Of a stretch of 6,675 bases of DNA, positions 6,062-6,675 are shown in pieces; position 1 is the first letter of the stretch, and every line of letters begins with the position of its first letter. Below the pieces are notes generated by a model. That model was not told the origin of the DNA and searched no databases. It saw nothing but the letters and a program-made list of their open reading frames with translations. Position numbers and translations under genes: made by a program. The DNA is from Verrucomicrobiales bacterium (lineage in GTDB: Bacteria; Verrucomicrobiota; Verrucomicrobiia; Verrucomicrobiales; Verrucomicrobiaceae), in assembly GCA_003453085.1 (NCBI GenBank), contig DMMK01000193.1, positions 1 to 6,675 on the forward strand, read 5' to 3'.

Positions 6062-6616
6062 ATGAGACGTTCTCGAATTCTCGCCAAAATCCGGGCAGGC
6101 AAAGTCGCACGGGTTTGTTCTACCGGGTCGCCGATTGCCATGTTTCCAGCCCTAGCGGCTCACTTCCACTATGACGGCGTTTGGTTGGATGCCGAGCACC
6201 GGGTGTGGGAACCACGGGAGGCGGATGCCATGCTGGCCCGCCATCATGCGGCAGATGTGGACTGCCTGTGGCGGCCGCCGACCAAGGAGAAAAACGCTCT
6301 CTATCGCCTGCTCGAAGACGGGGCTTCCGGTCTCATGATTCCGCATGTCAGCAGTGCAGATGAGGCGCGTGCTCTGGTTCGCGCCATGAAGTTTCCTCCC
6401 CTGGGTGACCGGGGATTTTGTGGTGGCGGACGCGACGCGAATTTCTGGGTGGGCAAGCCGGAGGACTATGTGGCACAGGCAAACAAGGAGACGTTTTTGA
6501 CGGTCCAGATTGAAACACCGGAGGCCCTCGATCAAGTGGATGAAATTGCGGCGGTCACTGGTGGGGACGTTCTTTTCCTGGGTCCTGGGGTCATGTCCTT
6601 GTGGGTCGGGCGGTAG
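6062..6616 (+). CDS. HpcH/HpaI-family aldolase, C-terminally truncated, probable pseudogene
   Basis: The frame encodes 184 aa, while this family (HpaI, RhmA, GarL) is usually about 250-265. It is a class II, divalent-metal pyruvate aldolase that splits 2-keto-3-deoxy acids into pyruvate and an aldehyde. Expected residues present are H46 in LDAEHRVWEP (42-51), R71 in CLWRPP (68-73), the glycine-rich loop GFCGGGRDANFW (118-129) and metal ligand E151 in VQIETPEA (148-155). The second metal ligand, Asp in the usual GPxDLS motif, is Val177 (GPGVMSL, 174-180, codon GTC at 6590-6592). A TAG at 6614-6616 then ends the frame. Beyond it the same frame stays open to the window edge and reads GIDGVRRRLAGAG, which weakly resembles the family's next helix. 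The gene therefore looks recently disabled, unless the sequence has errors in this G-rich stretch. AAGG at 6045-6048 is a plausible ribosome binding site. Confidence 0.82.
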   Translation: MRRSRILAKIRAGKVARVCSTGSPIAMFPALAAHFHYDGVWLDAEHRVWEPREADAMLARHHAADVDCLWRPPTKEKNALYRLLEDGASGLMIPHVSSADEARALVRAMKFPPLGDRGFCGGGRDANFWVGKPEDYVAQANKETFLTVQIETPEALDQVDEIAAVTGGDVLFLGPGVMSLWVGR

Positions 6617-6675
6617 CGCGGGGGGTGGGGTGCGGGAATTGACGGGGTGCGGCGGAGACTGGCCGGTGCCGGCAG

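Overview
The window looks like chromosomal DNA from a high-GC Gram-negative bacterium, most likely a Verrucomicrobiota member of the Prosthecobacter/Verrucomicrobium type. This is inferred from three traits: a GntR-LacI hybrid regulator divergent from a secreted sialidase-like BNR protein, an Rrf2 regulator beside a YezD-like small protein, and several start codons with no clear Shine-Dalgarno sequence. No database search was possible, so the placement is tentative. I see no tRNA, rRNA, CRISPR array, insertion sequence or phage gene.

Left part (1-1760): the N-terminal 152 codons of ketol-acid reductoisomerase (ilvC) run leftward off the window. Divergent from it is an Rrf2-family regulator (640-1179) with a four-cysteine cluster and a lysine-rich tail. 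A gene-free stretch of about 400 bp follows. It holds three compact GC-rich hairpins (probably an interspersed palindromic repeat), then two small AT-richer palindromes, a good intrinsic terminator (1438-1470) and an AT-rich promoter-like segment. It leads to a 60-aa YezD/DUF2292 protein (1577-1759).

Middle (1781-3668): 21 bp after the YezD-like gene lies an M14/aspartoacylase-type zinc hydrolase, probably in the same transcript. Next is a membrane protein with a DUF21/CNNM domain and a degenerate CBS pair. The YezD-like gene with an Rrf2 regulator suggests, by analogy only, a link to sulfur or redox physiology.

Right part (3748-6675): a leftward GntR-LacI hybrid regulator is divergent from a rightward pair made of a secreted five-Asp-box sialidase-like protein and an HpcH/HpaI-type aldolase. 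The shared intergenic region is short. It carries a perfect 9-bp inverted repeat that starts at the first base of the regulator's ATG, and overlapping -10-like hexamers on the two strands, as expected for a self-regulated, ligand-controlled catabolic locus. The aldolase appears broken: the metal-binding Asp of the family is Val, and a TAG a few codons later ends the protein about 70 residues early.

The most interesting signals are the regulator operator and shared promoter, the damaged aldolase, and the hairpin-rich stretch between the Rrf2 and YezD-like genes. I found no convincing undescribed multi-gene system.
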